The notes under the pieces: generated by a model | Seen by the model: only the letters and a program-made list of their open reading frames with translations | Told to the model about the DNA's origin: nothing | Database searches by the model: none | Translations under genes and position numbers: made by a program | Shown here: positions 43,641-51,328 of the stretch, in pieces | How positions within the stretch are numbered: the first letter of the stretch is position 1 | How the letters are laid out: each line of letters begins with the position of its first letter | NCBI GenBank assembly: GCA_015056585.1 | Contig: SVFZ01000013.1 | Span: 1 to 64,000 of the forward strand | Reading direction: 5' to 3' | DNA: 64,000 bases | Source of the DNA: Butyrivibrio sp. | GTDB lineage: Bacteria > Bacillota > Clostridia > Lachnospirales > Lachnospiraceae

Positions 43641-46508
43641 TTACTTATCGTTTTCTGAAAGCCATGCTGTTTCCTTAGGAGTCTTTTTGATGAAAGGTCT
43701 CTTAAGAGCCTGCATAGCTCCGTTTGGAAGAATATATTTAAGCTTATCCTCTGCTTTTCTCATAGTTGAAGCATCCGGATTGTCTCTGGTAAGTGTGATC
43801 GCATCAAATTCACATCTTGTTGTGCAAAGTCCACAGCCCACACACTTGTTAGGATCAATGATCGAAGCGCCACATCCAAGACAGCGTGAGGTTTCTTTTT
43901 TGACCTGTTCCTCAGTAAATACCTTCTTGATATCTCTAAATGACAGCTTGCCATCAGCACTCTTTTCATCAGCTGCCACCTGACGGCCCACATGGTCATA
44001 ATCCCTTACAAGAATATCATCCTTATCAAGTTCAATGAAGAAGTTAGGATCACGGCCAATAGTAAGTGAAGAATGAGGCTGTACAAATCTATGGATTGAC
44101 TCAGCGCCTTCTCTTCCGCAGGCAATGGCATCAATGGCAAATCTTGGACCATAGAACATATCTCCGCCCACAAAAATGTCTTTTACACTGGTCTGGAATG
44201 TTACGCTGTCCGCAACAGGAGCCGGTCCCTTAAATTCCACATTTTCATCTTTAAGAAGGTCTCCCCAGACAGTAGCCTGACCAACTGCCAGAATAATGTT
44301 TGAACATGCTATTTCCATAGTCTCGTTCTCGTCATACTTTGGATCAAAGCGACCTTCTGCATTTTTCACCTGTGTACACTTCTTAAATATGATGCCTTTA
44401 ACTTTGCCATTATCAGTAAGGATTTCCTTAGGTCCCCAGCCTCCTACGATTTCTATTCCTTCTGATTCCGCAAGCTCAATTTCTTCAGGTAGAGCCGGCA
44501 TTATATCTCTTGTTTCAAGAGAAACCTGTGTAATCTTAGATGAACCGCAGCGAATGGCAGTACGGCTTACATCGATAGCCACATTACCACCGCCAATTAC
44601 AACTGTATCGCCTTCAAGCTTGTAATTCTCATCATCAATAACGTCATGAAGAATATCTACGCCCTTGATAACACCTTTTGCATCTTCTCCGGGAACACCT
44701 ATTCCTCTGCCGCCCTGACAGCCTATAGCAATGTAAAAAGCTTTGTAGCCTTCATCACGAAGCTGCTTTAAAGTAATATCTTTTCCGACTTCAACACCAA
44801 GGCGGATATCAACTCCAAGCTCTCTAAGTACGTCAACCTCTGCCTCAACTACGTCTTTTTCCATTACGAAGGAAGGAATACCGTAAGTTACCATTCCGCC
44901 CGGCTTCTTGTTTTTATCAAACAAAGTAGGTTTATAGCCCTTAAGAGCAAGGTAATATGCACAGGAAATACCGGCAGGTCCGGCTCCTATGATGGCTACT
45001 TTCTCATCAAAACCGCCACCGATCTTAGGTATAACTTTCTTCGGGATATAGCGGGTATTTGATTTAAGGTCACGCATTGCAACAAACTTTTTAACTTCAT
45101 CGATTGCAAGAGCCTTGTCTATAGTTCCTCTGGTACATGCATCCTCACATCTCCTGTTACATACATGTCCGCACACTGCAGGAAGTGGATTGTATTTCTT
45201 AATAAGAGCAAGCGCCTCGTCATATCTACCCTGAGAAGCCATATTAATGTATCCCTGTACGGGAATATGAGCAGGGCAGGCTGTTTTACATGGCGCTGTT
45301 CCGGTCTTGTGGGTATTGATCCTGTTGATGTCACGGTAATCTTCTGTCCACATCTCGCGTGACCACTTTTTCTCAGTTGGAAGAGGCATCTTGGGATAAG
45401 TAACTTCGGTGCCATCCTTTTTGCAGAGCTTTTGCCCCAGTGTGGGAGCTCCTGCAGGACATACTTCCACGCATCTTCCGCAGGCTACGCACTTTTGCTT
45501 ATCGACATGTGCCACATATGCTGAACGTGACATATTAGGTGTATTGAAAAGCTGTGATGTCCTTAAGGCATAACATACGTTAACATTGCAGTTACAGATT
45601 GCAAATATCTTGTTCTCACCATCAATATTAGTTATTTGATGAACAAAGCCGTTGTCCTCTGCCTGTTTAAAGATTTCAAGAGCTTCCTGCCTTGTGATGT
45701 ATCGGCCATCCTTTTGAGTCTCAACCACATAGTCAGCCATATCACCAACAGCAATGCACCATCCTTCCGGATCGTCAGCACAGCCCTGGTCAAAAGTCTT
45801 TCTGGATCTTCTGCAGGAACATGGGGATGCAGCGTATTTTCCCTCATATTTGTCCAGCCAGTATGATATATGCTCAAGATTTATAGAGGTATTTGACATC
45901 TCTATTGATTTCTCTACAGGAATAACGTGCATTCCAACACCGGCTCCGCCCATAGGAACCATATGTGTGAGTCCTTCAAGAGGAATTCGGCTCATTCTTT
46001 CAAAGAAAGCTCCTGCCTCAGGGTGAGCTTCCAAAACCTGATGATTCATATTTCCAAATTCAGCAGATCCGGGAACATACATAGGCAGCACGTATTGTTT
46101 CTCATGCCTGTCATTTTCATAGTTCCATTCTATGACACCGTTAAAAGACATTTCATCGAGCTGCTTTTGAAGCTCTTCCTTTGTATATTCGGGACAAAGA
46201 GCCGCAATTTCATCAAATGTCTTGGGGTGACGTTTTTCCATTTTCAGTGCTATCTCGCACTGTTCATCTGTAATCAGATTGTAAAGTCCCCAGTATTCAG
46301 GACTTTCTTTTGTGATTTTTTCAATGCCAAGTTTAATGTTTTTTCTGTCAGTTACAACCTTCGAAAACCTTGCAAGAGGCTCACGGAAAGGCGCATTTAA
46401 ATCCACCGTATCCGGTATAACTCCGGCTCTGGGGTCTTCTCTGTTGCGATTCGGATCCAGAGAATAAGGTGTCTCAAGGTCTTTCATATCAAATTTGTTC
46501 ATATCCAT
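43641..46508 (-). CDS. large iron-sulfur/FAD NAD(P)-dependent oxidoreductase (GltD-like)
   Basis: This 955-residue protein has several modules. Residues about 1-225 are helical and unassigned. A Cys-rich part follows (CSCRRSRKTFDQGC, CNCNVNVCYALR) and a ferredoxin motif CVACGRCVEVCPAGAP (about 338-353). Then comes a GltD-type N-terminal iron-sulfur domain (CKTACPAHIPVQGYINMA, CGHVCNRRCEDACTRG), an FAD site (VAIIGAGPAGISCAYYLA) and an NAD(P)H site (VVIGGGNVAIDVSRTAIRCG), and a C-terminal ferredoxin pair (CLGCGAS, CVGCGLCTTRCEFDAI). It moves electrons between NAD(P)H and an unknown partner. It lies 31 bases downstream of hypA, which suggests a link to hydrogen metabolism, but this is inference. 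Confidence 0.85.
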   Translation of the reverse strand: MDMNKFDMKDLETPYSLDPNRNREDPRAGVIPDTVDLNAPFREPLARFSKVVTDRKNIKLGIEKITKESPEYWGLYNLITDEQCEIALKMEKRHPKTFDEIAALCPEYTKEELQKQLDEMSFNGVIEWNYENDRHEKQYVLPMYVPGSAEFGNMNHQVLEAHPEAGAFFERMSRIPLEGLTHMVPMGGAGVGMHVIPVEKSIEMSNTSINLEHISYWLDKYEGKYAASPCSCRRSRKTFDQGCADDPEGWCIAVGDMADYVVETQKDGRYITRQEALEIFKQAEDNGFVHQITNIDGENKIFAICNCNVNVCYALRTSQLFNTPNMSRSAYVAHVDKQKCVACGRCVEVCPAGAPTLGQKLCKKDGTEVTYPKMPLPTEKKWSREMWTEDYRDINRINTHKTGTAPCKTACPAHIPVQGYINMASQGRYDEALALIKKYNPLPAVCGHVCNRRCEDACTRGTIDKALAIDEVKKFVAMRDLKSNTRYIPKKVIPKIGGGFDEKVAIIGAGPAGISCAYYLALKGYKPTLFDKNKKPGGMVTYGIPSFVMEKDVVEAEVDVLRELGVDIRLGVEVGKDITLKQLRDEGYKAFYIAIGCQGGRGIGVPGEDAKGVIKGVDILHDVIDDENYKLEGDTVVIGGGNVAIDVSRTAIRCGSSKITQVSLETRDIMPALPEEIELAESEGIEIVGGWGPKEILTDNGKVKGIIFKKCTQVKNAEGRFDPKYDENETMEIACSNIILAVGQATVWGDLLKDENVEFKGPAPVADSVTFQTSVKDIFVGGDMFYGPRFAIDAIACGREGAESIHRFVQPHSSLTIGRDPNFFIELDKDDILVRDYDHVGRQVAADEKSADGKLSFRDIKKVFTEEQVKKETSRCLGCGASIIDPNKCVGCGLCTTRCEFDAITLTRDNPDASTMRKAEDKLKYILPNGAMQALKRPFIKKTPKETAWLSENDK

Positions 46509-46539
46509 CTCTTCTACCTCATTTTTTGAAAAAGCTTTT

Positions 46540-46884
46540 TTAGGTTGCAGCTATTTCTTTAATAATAAATTCATTGCCTTTAATTAAATAAGTATGAGAA
46601 CTCCCGCAATTCGGGCATGTCCTGCCATAGACAACCGTTTCATACTCAGATTTGCAGTCTTCGCAAAATGTTACTGCAGGAAGTGTCTCGATTATCAGCT
46701 CTGCCCCTTTCATCAGATCTGTCTTATCTGATGCCCATTTCCAGGCATCATTTAAAAGGGATGGAACTACCCCGGACACTTCGCCCAGTTCCAGAGTTAC
46801 CGAATGGATCTTTTCCAGCTCATTCTCTTTTCCAAGCTTTGTAAGATCATCGATAATATGGAATACAACTCCAAGTTCATGCAT
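46540..46884 (-). CDS. hypA: hydrogenase nickel incorporation protein HypA
   Basis: HypA delivers nickel to [NiFe]-hydrogenase precursors with HypB. The 114-residue product starts MHEL (His2 is the nickel ligand) and has the zinc site CEDCKSEYETVVYGRTCPNC. Length is typical. It lies between hypB and the oxidoreductase gene; no hydrogenase structural gene is in the window. Confidence 0.94.
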   Translation of the reverse strand: MHELGVVFHIIDDLTKLGKENELEKIHSVTLELGEVSGVVPSLLNDAWKWASDKTDLMKGAELIIETLPAVTFCEDCKSEYETVVYGRTCPNCGSSHTYLIKGNEFIIKEIAAT

Positions 46885-46930
46885 AAGTTTTTCCTATATG
46901 TTTGTTTCAAGAACATTTAAGTTTAAATAA

Positions 46931-46983
46931 TGCCGTGCGATAAAGAAGGTAAATTCATATTTCCCCAGGTCTATCGCACGGCA
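46931..46983. repeat. 12-bp perfect inverted repeat between hypB and hypA
   Basis: TGCCGTGCGATA (46931-46942) and TATCGCACGGCA (46972-46983) are a perfect inverted repeat with a 29-base loop. On the minus strand TTATTTAAACTT follows, a poor T tract. It may be a partial terminator or processing site that lowers hypA relative to hypB, or a protein binding site. Confidence 0.75.
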
Positions 46984-47014
46984 TCTGAATTATCTCGCCG
47001 CCATATATAAGCTC

Positions 47015-47683
47015 TTATTTAATAGCTTCTTCGATGTTCTTAGAAAGCCAATTTGCCCATTCTTCCATACCTTGGCCTGTCTTGGCGCAGATAGGAATTA
47101 TCTCGGCCTTTGGATTTCGCATCAAAATGTTTTCCTTACATTTTTCAAGATCAAAATCAAAATATGGCATTACGTCGATTTTATTTATCAAAACCACGTC
47201 ACAGATAGAGAACATAAGCGGATATTTAAGGGGCTTATCATGTCCCTCAGGAACAGAAAGTATCATAGCATTCTTGGTAGAGCCGGTATCAAATTCCGCA
47301 GGACAAACCAGGTTTCCGACGTTTTCAAGGACTGCAAAATCAACGTCCTCAACACCCAGCTCTTTTATTCCCTGCCTTGTCATATCGGCATCAAGATGAC
47401 ACATACCGCCTGTATGGAGCTGAATAGCTTTAACCCCTGTAGATGCAATAGTCCTCGCATCAACATCAGAGTCTATGTCAGCCTCCATAACTCCGATTCT
47501 GTATTTATCTTTAAGAAGCTCAATCGTTCTTGTCAGGGTTGTAGTCTTTCCTGACCCCGGAGAAGACATAAGATTAAGGAGAAAAGTCTTTGACTCTTTC
47601 AGCTCACTTCTTAATTTCTCGGCATCCTGATCGTTGCTTTCAAAAATGCTTCTCTTTACTTCTATTACTCTTACGTTATCCAT
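47015..47683 (-). CDS. hypB: hydrogenase accessory GTPase HypB
   Basis: HypB is the nickel-transferring GTPase of hydrogenase maturation. The 222-residue product has the P-loop MSSPGSGKTTTLTRTIELL, the metal-site segment HTGGMCHLDADM with conserved Cys and His, ENVGNLVCPAEFD, and the G4 motif INKIDVMPY. No His-rich N-terminal nickel store is present. A promoter candidate lies just upstream. Confidence 0.95.
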   Translation of the reverse strand: MDNVRVIEVKRSIFESNDQDAEKLRSELKESKTFLLNLMSSPGSGKTTTLTRTIELLKDKYRIGVMEADIDSDVDARTIASTGVKAIQLHTGGMCHLDADMTRQGIKELGVEDVDFAVLENVGNLVCPAEFDTGSTKNAMILSVPEGHDKPLKYPLMFSICDVVLINKIDVMPYFDFDLEKCKENILMRNPKAEIIPICAKTGQGMEEWANWLSKNIEEAIK

Positions 47684-47696
47684 TTATTCCTCCTGA

Positions 47697-47770
47697 AACT
47701 GATAAAGAATTTGATTTTTTATACATAAACTCAATATTCATATTATCAGTTCCAATCCTGCTTTCGTCAA
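47697..47770 (-). promoter_or_regulatory. promoter of hypB with overlapping 9-bp inverted repeat
   Basis: On the minus strand TTGACG (47765-47770) and GATAAT (47742-47747) are 17 bases apart. The -10 overlaps one arm of a perfect inverted repeat AACTGATAA (47697-47705) / TTATCAGTT (47743-47751); the other arm lies next to the hypB ribosome binding site. It could be an operator or a hairpin in the leader. Confidence 0.55.
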
Positions 47771-47780
47771 TACAAATGGA

Positions 47781-48902
47781 TCAAACTTCCGCTCTTTCCA
47801 TAGCAAGCTTAAAGTCTTTAGTATCGCCAAATACTTCATTTGCATAAGGATTCTTGCCAAGCTTAACTGATCTCTTGATAATCTCAGTGATGCAGACAAC
47901 GTTGACAACAATTGAAAGAATTGCTACAACACCCTGAGCTGTAGGATTAGCTGTGATGCCCATGGATGAGATGATATCTCCTGCCTGCGCTGTCTTGCCG
48001 TTTCCTGAATTGTAAAGCTCAATAGCCTTTGCATAAAGATCCATTGTTGTGATGCCATTTTCTGTAGCTCCTCCGTAAACTGAAGGAAGAGCTGCTGCAA
48101 ACTTAGAGCTAAGCTGGAATGCAGGAACTACCTGAGCCCACATGCACCAGATTGCAAGAGTGTTGGCACGGTTCTGAATCCATGCGCCCTTGTTCCAGAA
48201 TGCATTGGCAAATGTAGGAGCAAGTAAAAGTGCAACGCCACAGTACCATGAATGTGTAGGAAGGTTGAGGTATGTGTATTCAAAGTTCCATACGTCATAA
48301 GCTACGATGAACCATATGCACATATCAGGCCAGAGCATATCTGCATGATTTTTGTCCTTGGATGTATAAAGATGTACGCATCCTGTCATACAGAAAATGT
48401 TGATCAAACCGGCAAGTGCATTAACAACATTCCACCATCCGCCATAGATAAATACGCCTTCATTTGATGCCCACCATGCACCGGAAAGATTTCCTGTGAT
48501 TGAATAAGCAGCAAGTGCAGATTCCATATCGGAAACATTTGCAATCATGATGTTGGCTGCAACGATGAACCATGGGAACCATGCAAACCATTTTTCTTTG
48601 CCGATACCCCATTTATACTTGATCATCATGAAGCCTACACATCCTATATCAGCCGCATAAAGTTTGAAATAATGGAACCATCCGTCCATGAATGCTACAG
48701 TTGGGTTTGCTTTGCCACCGAACATACCCAAATGTGCAAGAATGAAATAAACTGTGAGAATACAAGGAATAACCACAAATACGATCATTCCGCCTGCCTT
48801 GGTTCTACGACCGATCTCATTCATAAGAATAAGACCACAAAATACCAACACCCAGCCAACGAGCTGCATTGCAGCATGGTCACTATAAAGTTGGAATAGC
48901 AT
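47781..48902 (-). CDS. DUF5692 family integral membrane protein
   Basis: A 373-residue polytopic membrane protein with about 8-10 hydrophobic segments, rich in Trp, with the stretches WFHYFKLYAADIGCVGFMMI, WWNVVNALAGLINIFCMTGC and VAYDVWNFEYTYLNLPTHSW. It matches what I recall of DUF5692, common in gut Clostridia. No function is known to me. It has a strong ribosome binding site and its own promoter, and ends 98 bases upstream of hypB. No terminator separates them, so some read-through into hypB is possible. Confidence 0.75.
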   Translation of the reverse strand: MLFQLYSDHAAMQLVGWVLVFCGLILMNEIGRRTKAGGMIVFVVIPCILTVYFILAHLGMFGGKANPTVAFMDGWFHYFKLYAADIGCVGFMMIKYKWGIGKEKWFAWFPWFIVAANIMIANVSDMESALAAYSITGNLSGAWWASNEGVFIYGGWWNVVNALAGLINIFCMTGCVHLYTSKDKNHADMLWPDMCIWFIVAYDVWNFEYTYLNLPTHSWYCGVALLLAPTFANAFWNKGAWIQNRANTLAIWCMWAQVVPAFQLSSKFAAALPSVYGGATENGITTMDLYAKAIELYNSGNGKTAQAGDIISSMGITANPTAQGVVAILSIVVNVVCITEIIKRSVKLGKNPYANEVFGDTKDFKLAMERAEV

Positions 48903-48965
48903 AAAAACCTCCTTTTGATATCGCTCTTATTTTTGTGCGAAATATCGTCATTATTATATATCAAT

Positions 48966-48994
48966 ATATTAGCATAATGCACAACTTTAAGCAA
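48966..48994 (-). promoter_or_regulatory. sigma-A promoter of the DUF5692 gene
   Basis: On the minus strand TTGCTT (48989-48994) and TAATAT (48966-48971) are separated by 17 bases, about 65 bases before the ATG at 48902, which has the ribosome binding site AAAGGAGG. Confidence 0.6.
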
Positions 48995-49080
48995 TATTAT
49001 TATAGTTTTTTTAGCATTTTGGGGCACTGGTCTGCATTTGCGCAGTTTCCATTATTTGCTAATTATCACTATAATAAATT

Positions 49081-49118
49081 AAAGGTTGATGGTATATTGT
49101 TTATTTCCATCAACCTTT
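49081..49118 (-). terminator. terminator after hemZ
   Basis: A perfect 12-bp stem, AAAGGTTGATGG (49081-49092) with CCATCAACCTTT (49107-49118), loop 14 bases. The stronger T run is on the plus-strand side, but the position about 80 bases after the hemZ stop makes it the likely end of that transcript. Confidence 0.65.
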
Positions 49119-49199
49119 TTCGCCTGAAACAATATTTTCTGTACTTTTATGATTGTTAATCAATTACGATTCTTGGCTCTAAAATACAGTATTTCAATA

Positions 49200-50615
49200 T
49201 CATTTAAAGAGCTCTCGTTTCCTCTCGATCATCTCCTCAATGCTATCCATATATAGCTTTACATCTTTTACATTATCACAGCGTTCAATCCTTCCGTTTC
49301 CATAAACCCTTTTGGTCACTGTTCCGGCCCCCAATGCAACTATGGATTGAACCTCCTCATTAATCAAAATATTGTAAATTCCTGCCATGCCCTCTCTTGC
49401 GTATCCTGTATTTTCAAAATTCCCGCTTATATTCTTTTGCCTGTACAGATAGTATGGAGAAAGCCCCATGTCACGGGCTCCGTCAGCTGCAATCTTCATC
49501 ATCTCTACTGTGTTGTTGATAGAACTAAGAATCGGAACTTTCAGTTCTCCTTTCATTTCCTTCTCATGAAGAACCTCATAAAGTTTTGACCCTCGCTTTA
49601 TGGCCAGTGAATGAACAGTTAGATCATCGGGACCAAGTTTTTTAATTTCCTCTATGGTGTGCGTAACTTCTGCGGATGTTTCTCCCGGAAGCCCCAGGAT
49701 AATATCCATGTTAATGTTGTCAAATCCTTCTTCTCTTGCCAGATTAAAGGCATCAATAAGTTGCTTTACATCATGTCTTCTGCCGATAAGCTTTAGCGTC
49801 TCATCGTTCATGGTCTGTGGGTTAACTGAAATTCTTGTTACCCCCATCTTTTTCATGGCCCTTAGCTTTTCTCTTGTAATAGAATCCGGTCTTCCTGATT
49901 CAACCGTAAATTCTTTTACATGAGAAAGGTCAAGCTTATCTTTAAGGTAACCAATAAGTCTCTCTATCTGATGCGGTTCAAGGGTAGTAGGTGTTCCGCC
50001 GCCTATATATATGGTATCGAGAGTCTTTCCTTTAAAATTCTCCGCCACATAATCTATTTCTTTTTCTATGCAACTTAAGTAATCATCTACTATATTCTTA
50101 AAAGCACCGATAGGATATGACGTGAAGGAACAATAAAGACATGTTGTAGGGCAAAAAGGTATTCCGATGTAGAGGCTATAGCCGTTTTCATAATCGATAT
50201 CTTTAAGGATTTCTTTTTCCCTGTGGGCAATTTCAAGGCAAAGTGAAAGCTTTTCATCACTGACAAAATAGGTATTTTTCATGTAGTCCCATATCTCTTC
50301 GTCAGTCTTTCCCTCTTCTATAAGATTCATGGCAATCCTGGTAGGACGAATGCCGGTAAGATCTCCCCAGGGAAGCTCTTTTTTGCATTTTTTTGAAAGT
50401 TCCTTATATATTCTCTTTTTTAGATCGTTTTTATCGGTATTCTCAATATTATCCAGTTCAAAAATCAGATCGCTCTCTGAAATCAAAGCTTCCTTTTCGG
50501 GAAAAGAGCCTTTTTCTCCAGCAAGCACCATTACATCCTCTTCAGGATAAAAAGCCTTAAAGAGTGAATGTACATCATACTGATATTTATCAAAATCCAA
50601 ATAAACTACTATCAT
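49200..50615 (-). CDS. hemZ: coproporphyrinogen dehydrogenase HemZ (radical SAM)
   Basis: HemZ is a HemN-like radical SAM enzyme. The 471-residue product has an N-terminal domain of about 150 residues and the radical SAM core with the cluster motif CxxxCxxC in FCPTTCLYCSFTSY (about residue 155), then IYIGGGTPTTLEPHQIERLI and RISVNPQTMNDETLKLIGRR. Whether it makes heme or another tetrapyrrole step here is unclear, as no other heme genes are visible. Its ATG overlaps the stop of the upstream metallo-hydrolase by 4 bases. Confidence 0.9.
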   Translation of the reverse strand: MIVVYLDFDKYQYDVHSLFKAFYPEEDVMVLAGEKGSFPEKEALISESDLIFELDNIENTDKNDLKKRIYKELSKKCKKELPWGDLTGIRPTRIAMNLIEEGKTDEEIWDYMKNTYFVSDEKLSLCLEIAHREKEILKDIDYENGYSLYIGIPFCPTTCLYCSFTSYPIGAFKNIVDDYLSCIEKEIDYVAENFKGKTLDTIYIGGGTPTTLEPHQIERLIGYLKDKLDLSHVKEFTVESGRPDSITREKLRAMKKMGVTRISVNPQTMNDETLKLIGRRHDVKQLIDAFNLAREEGFDNINMDIILGLPGETSAEVTHTIEEIKKLGPDDLTVHSLAIKRGSKLYEVLHEKEMKGELKVPILSSINNTVEMMKIAADGARDMGLSPYYLYRQKNISGNFENTGYAREGMAGIYNILINEEVQSIVALGAGTVTKRVYGNGRIERCDNVKDVKLYMDSIEEMIERKRELFK

Positions 50616-51280
50616 ATTCTATAAACTCCGCACTCGGGATTGTACAGTTTTTCATGGCCGATTGTGGTGATTTCGCCATGGCCCGGGTAACAATATGTAT
50701 CATCAGGAAGGACAAACAGTCTTTCATTTATAGACCTTATAAGCTCACTTAAAGAACCTGTAGGAAGATCTGTTCTGCCCACTGATTCTTCAAAGAGAGT
50801 ATCTCCGCAAAAGAGTTTTTTCTCTTCCTCAAAGTAGTAGCAACAGCCGCCTGATGTGTGTCCAGGAGTTGCTATAAGCTTGCAGGTAAGATTTGCTGCG
50901 CTTATCTCTTCTTCATCTTTGTAGTAAATGTCCGGAACAACCTGTGCGTTCATCCCGAAATAAACAGATGCATTCAGATGCAGATCGTTGCACAGCGCCA
51001 TCTCTTTTTCATAGCAGCCAATCTTTGCTCCGGAGAGTTTGCGCAGTTCATCTGCACCGCCAATATGATCCAAATGTCCGTGAGTAAGCAAAATAAGATC
51101 GACAACAAAGCCCTTATTTGCCAGCGAATCATATATCATTTTCCCTTTTTCAGCCGGATCTATGAAGATTCCATGCTTCTTGCCATTTTCATCAGTGAAA
51201 TTGTCATCAAATATAAAATAACAGTTTGTGGCAAACATCCCCAGGGTCAGGCAGGCAACCTGCACGTTTTTCTCTCCCAT
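50612..51280 (-). CDS. MBL-fold metallo-hydrolase (glyoxalase II-like)
   Basis: A 222-residue metallo-beta-lactamase fold hydrolase with the metal motif LLTHGHLDHIGG, ATPGHTSGGCCYYF, LFCGDTLF and YPGHGEITT. Members of this subfamily are usually annotated hydroxyacylglutathione hydrolase-like; the substrate is not known. I chose the ATG at 51280, which follows AAAGGA by 8 bases; an upstream in-frame GTG at 51310 lies inside the relA terminator. It is translationally coupled to hemZ. Confidence 0.88.
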   Translation of the reverse strand: MGEKNVQVACLTLGMFATNCYFIFDDNFTDENGKKHGIFIDPAEKGKMIYDSLANKGFVVDLILLTHGHLDHIGGADELRKLSGAKIGCYEKEMALCNDLHLNASVYFGMNAQVVPDIYYKDEEEISAANLTCKLIATPGHTSGGCCYYFEEEKKLFCGDTLFEESVGRTDLPTGSLSELIRSINERLFVLPDDTYCYPGHGEITTIGHEKLYNPECGVYRI

Positions 51281-51300
51281 AACAAAAATCCTTTCTAAAG

Positions 51301-51328
51301 AAAAAACCACAGTTTTCAGCCTGTGGTT
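51301..51328 (-). terminator. terminator overlapping the end of relA
   Basis: AACCACAG and CTGTGGTT (51305-51312 and 51321-51328) form an 8-bp stem with an 8-base loop and six T residues follow on the minus strand. The first arm is part of the last codons of relA. It should reduce read-through into the metallo-hydrolase and hemZ genes 20 bases later. Confidence 0.75.
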
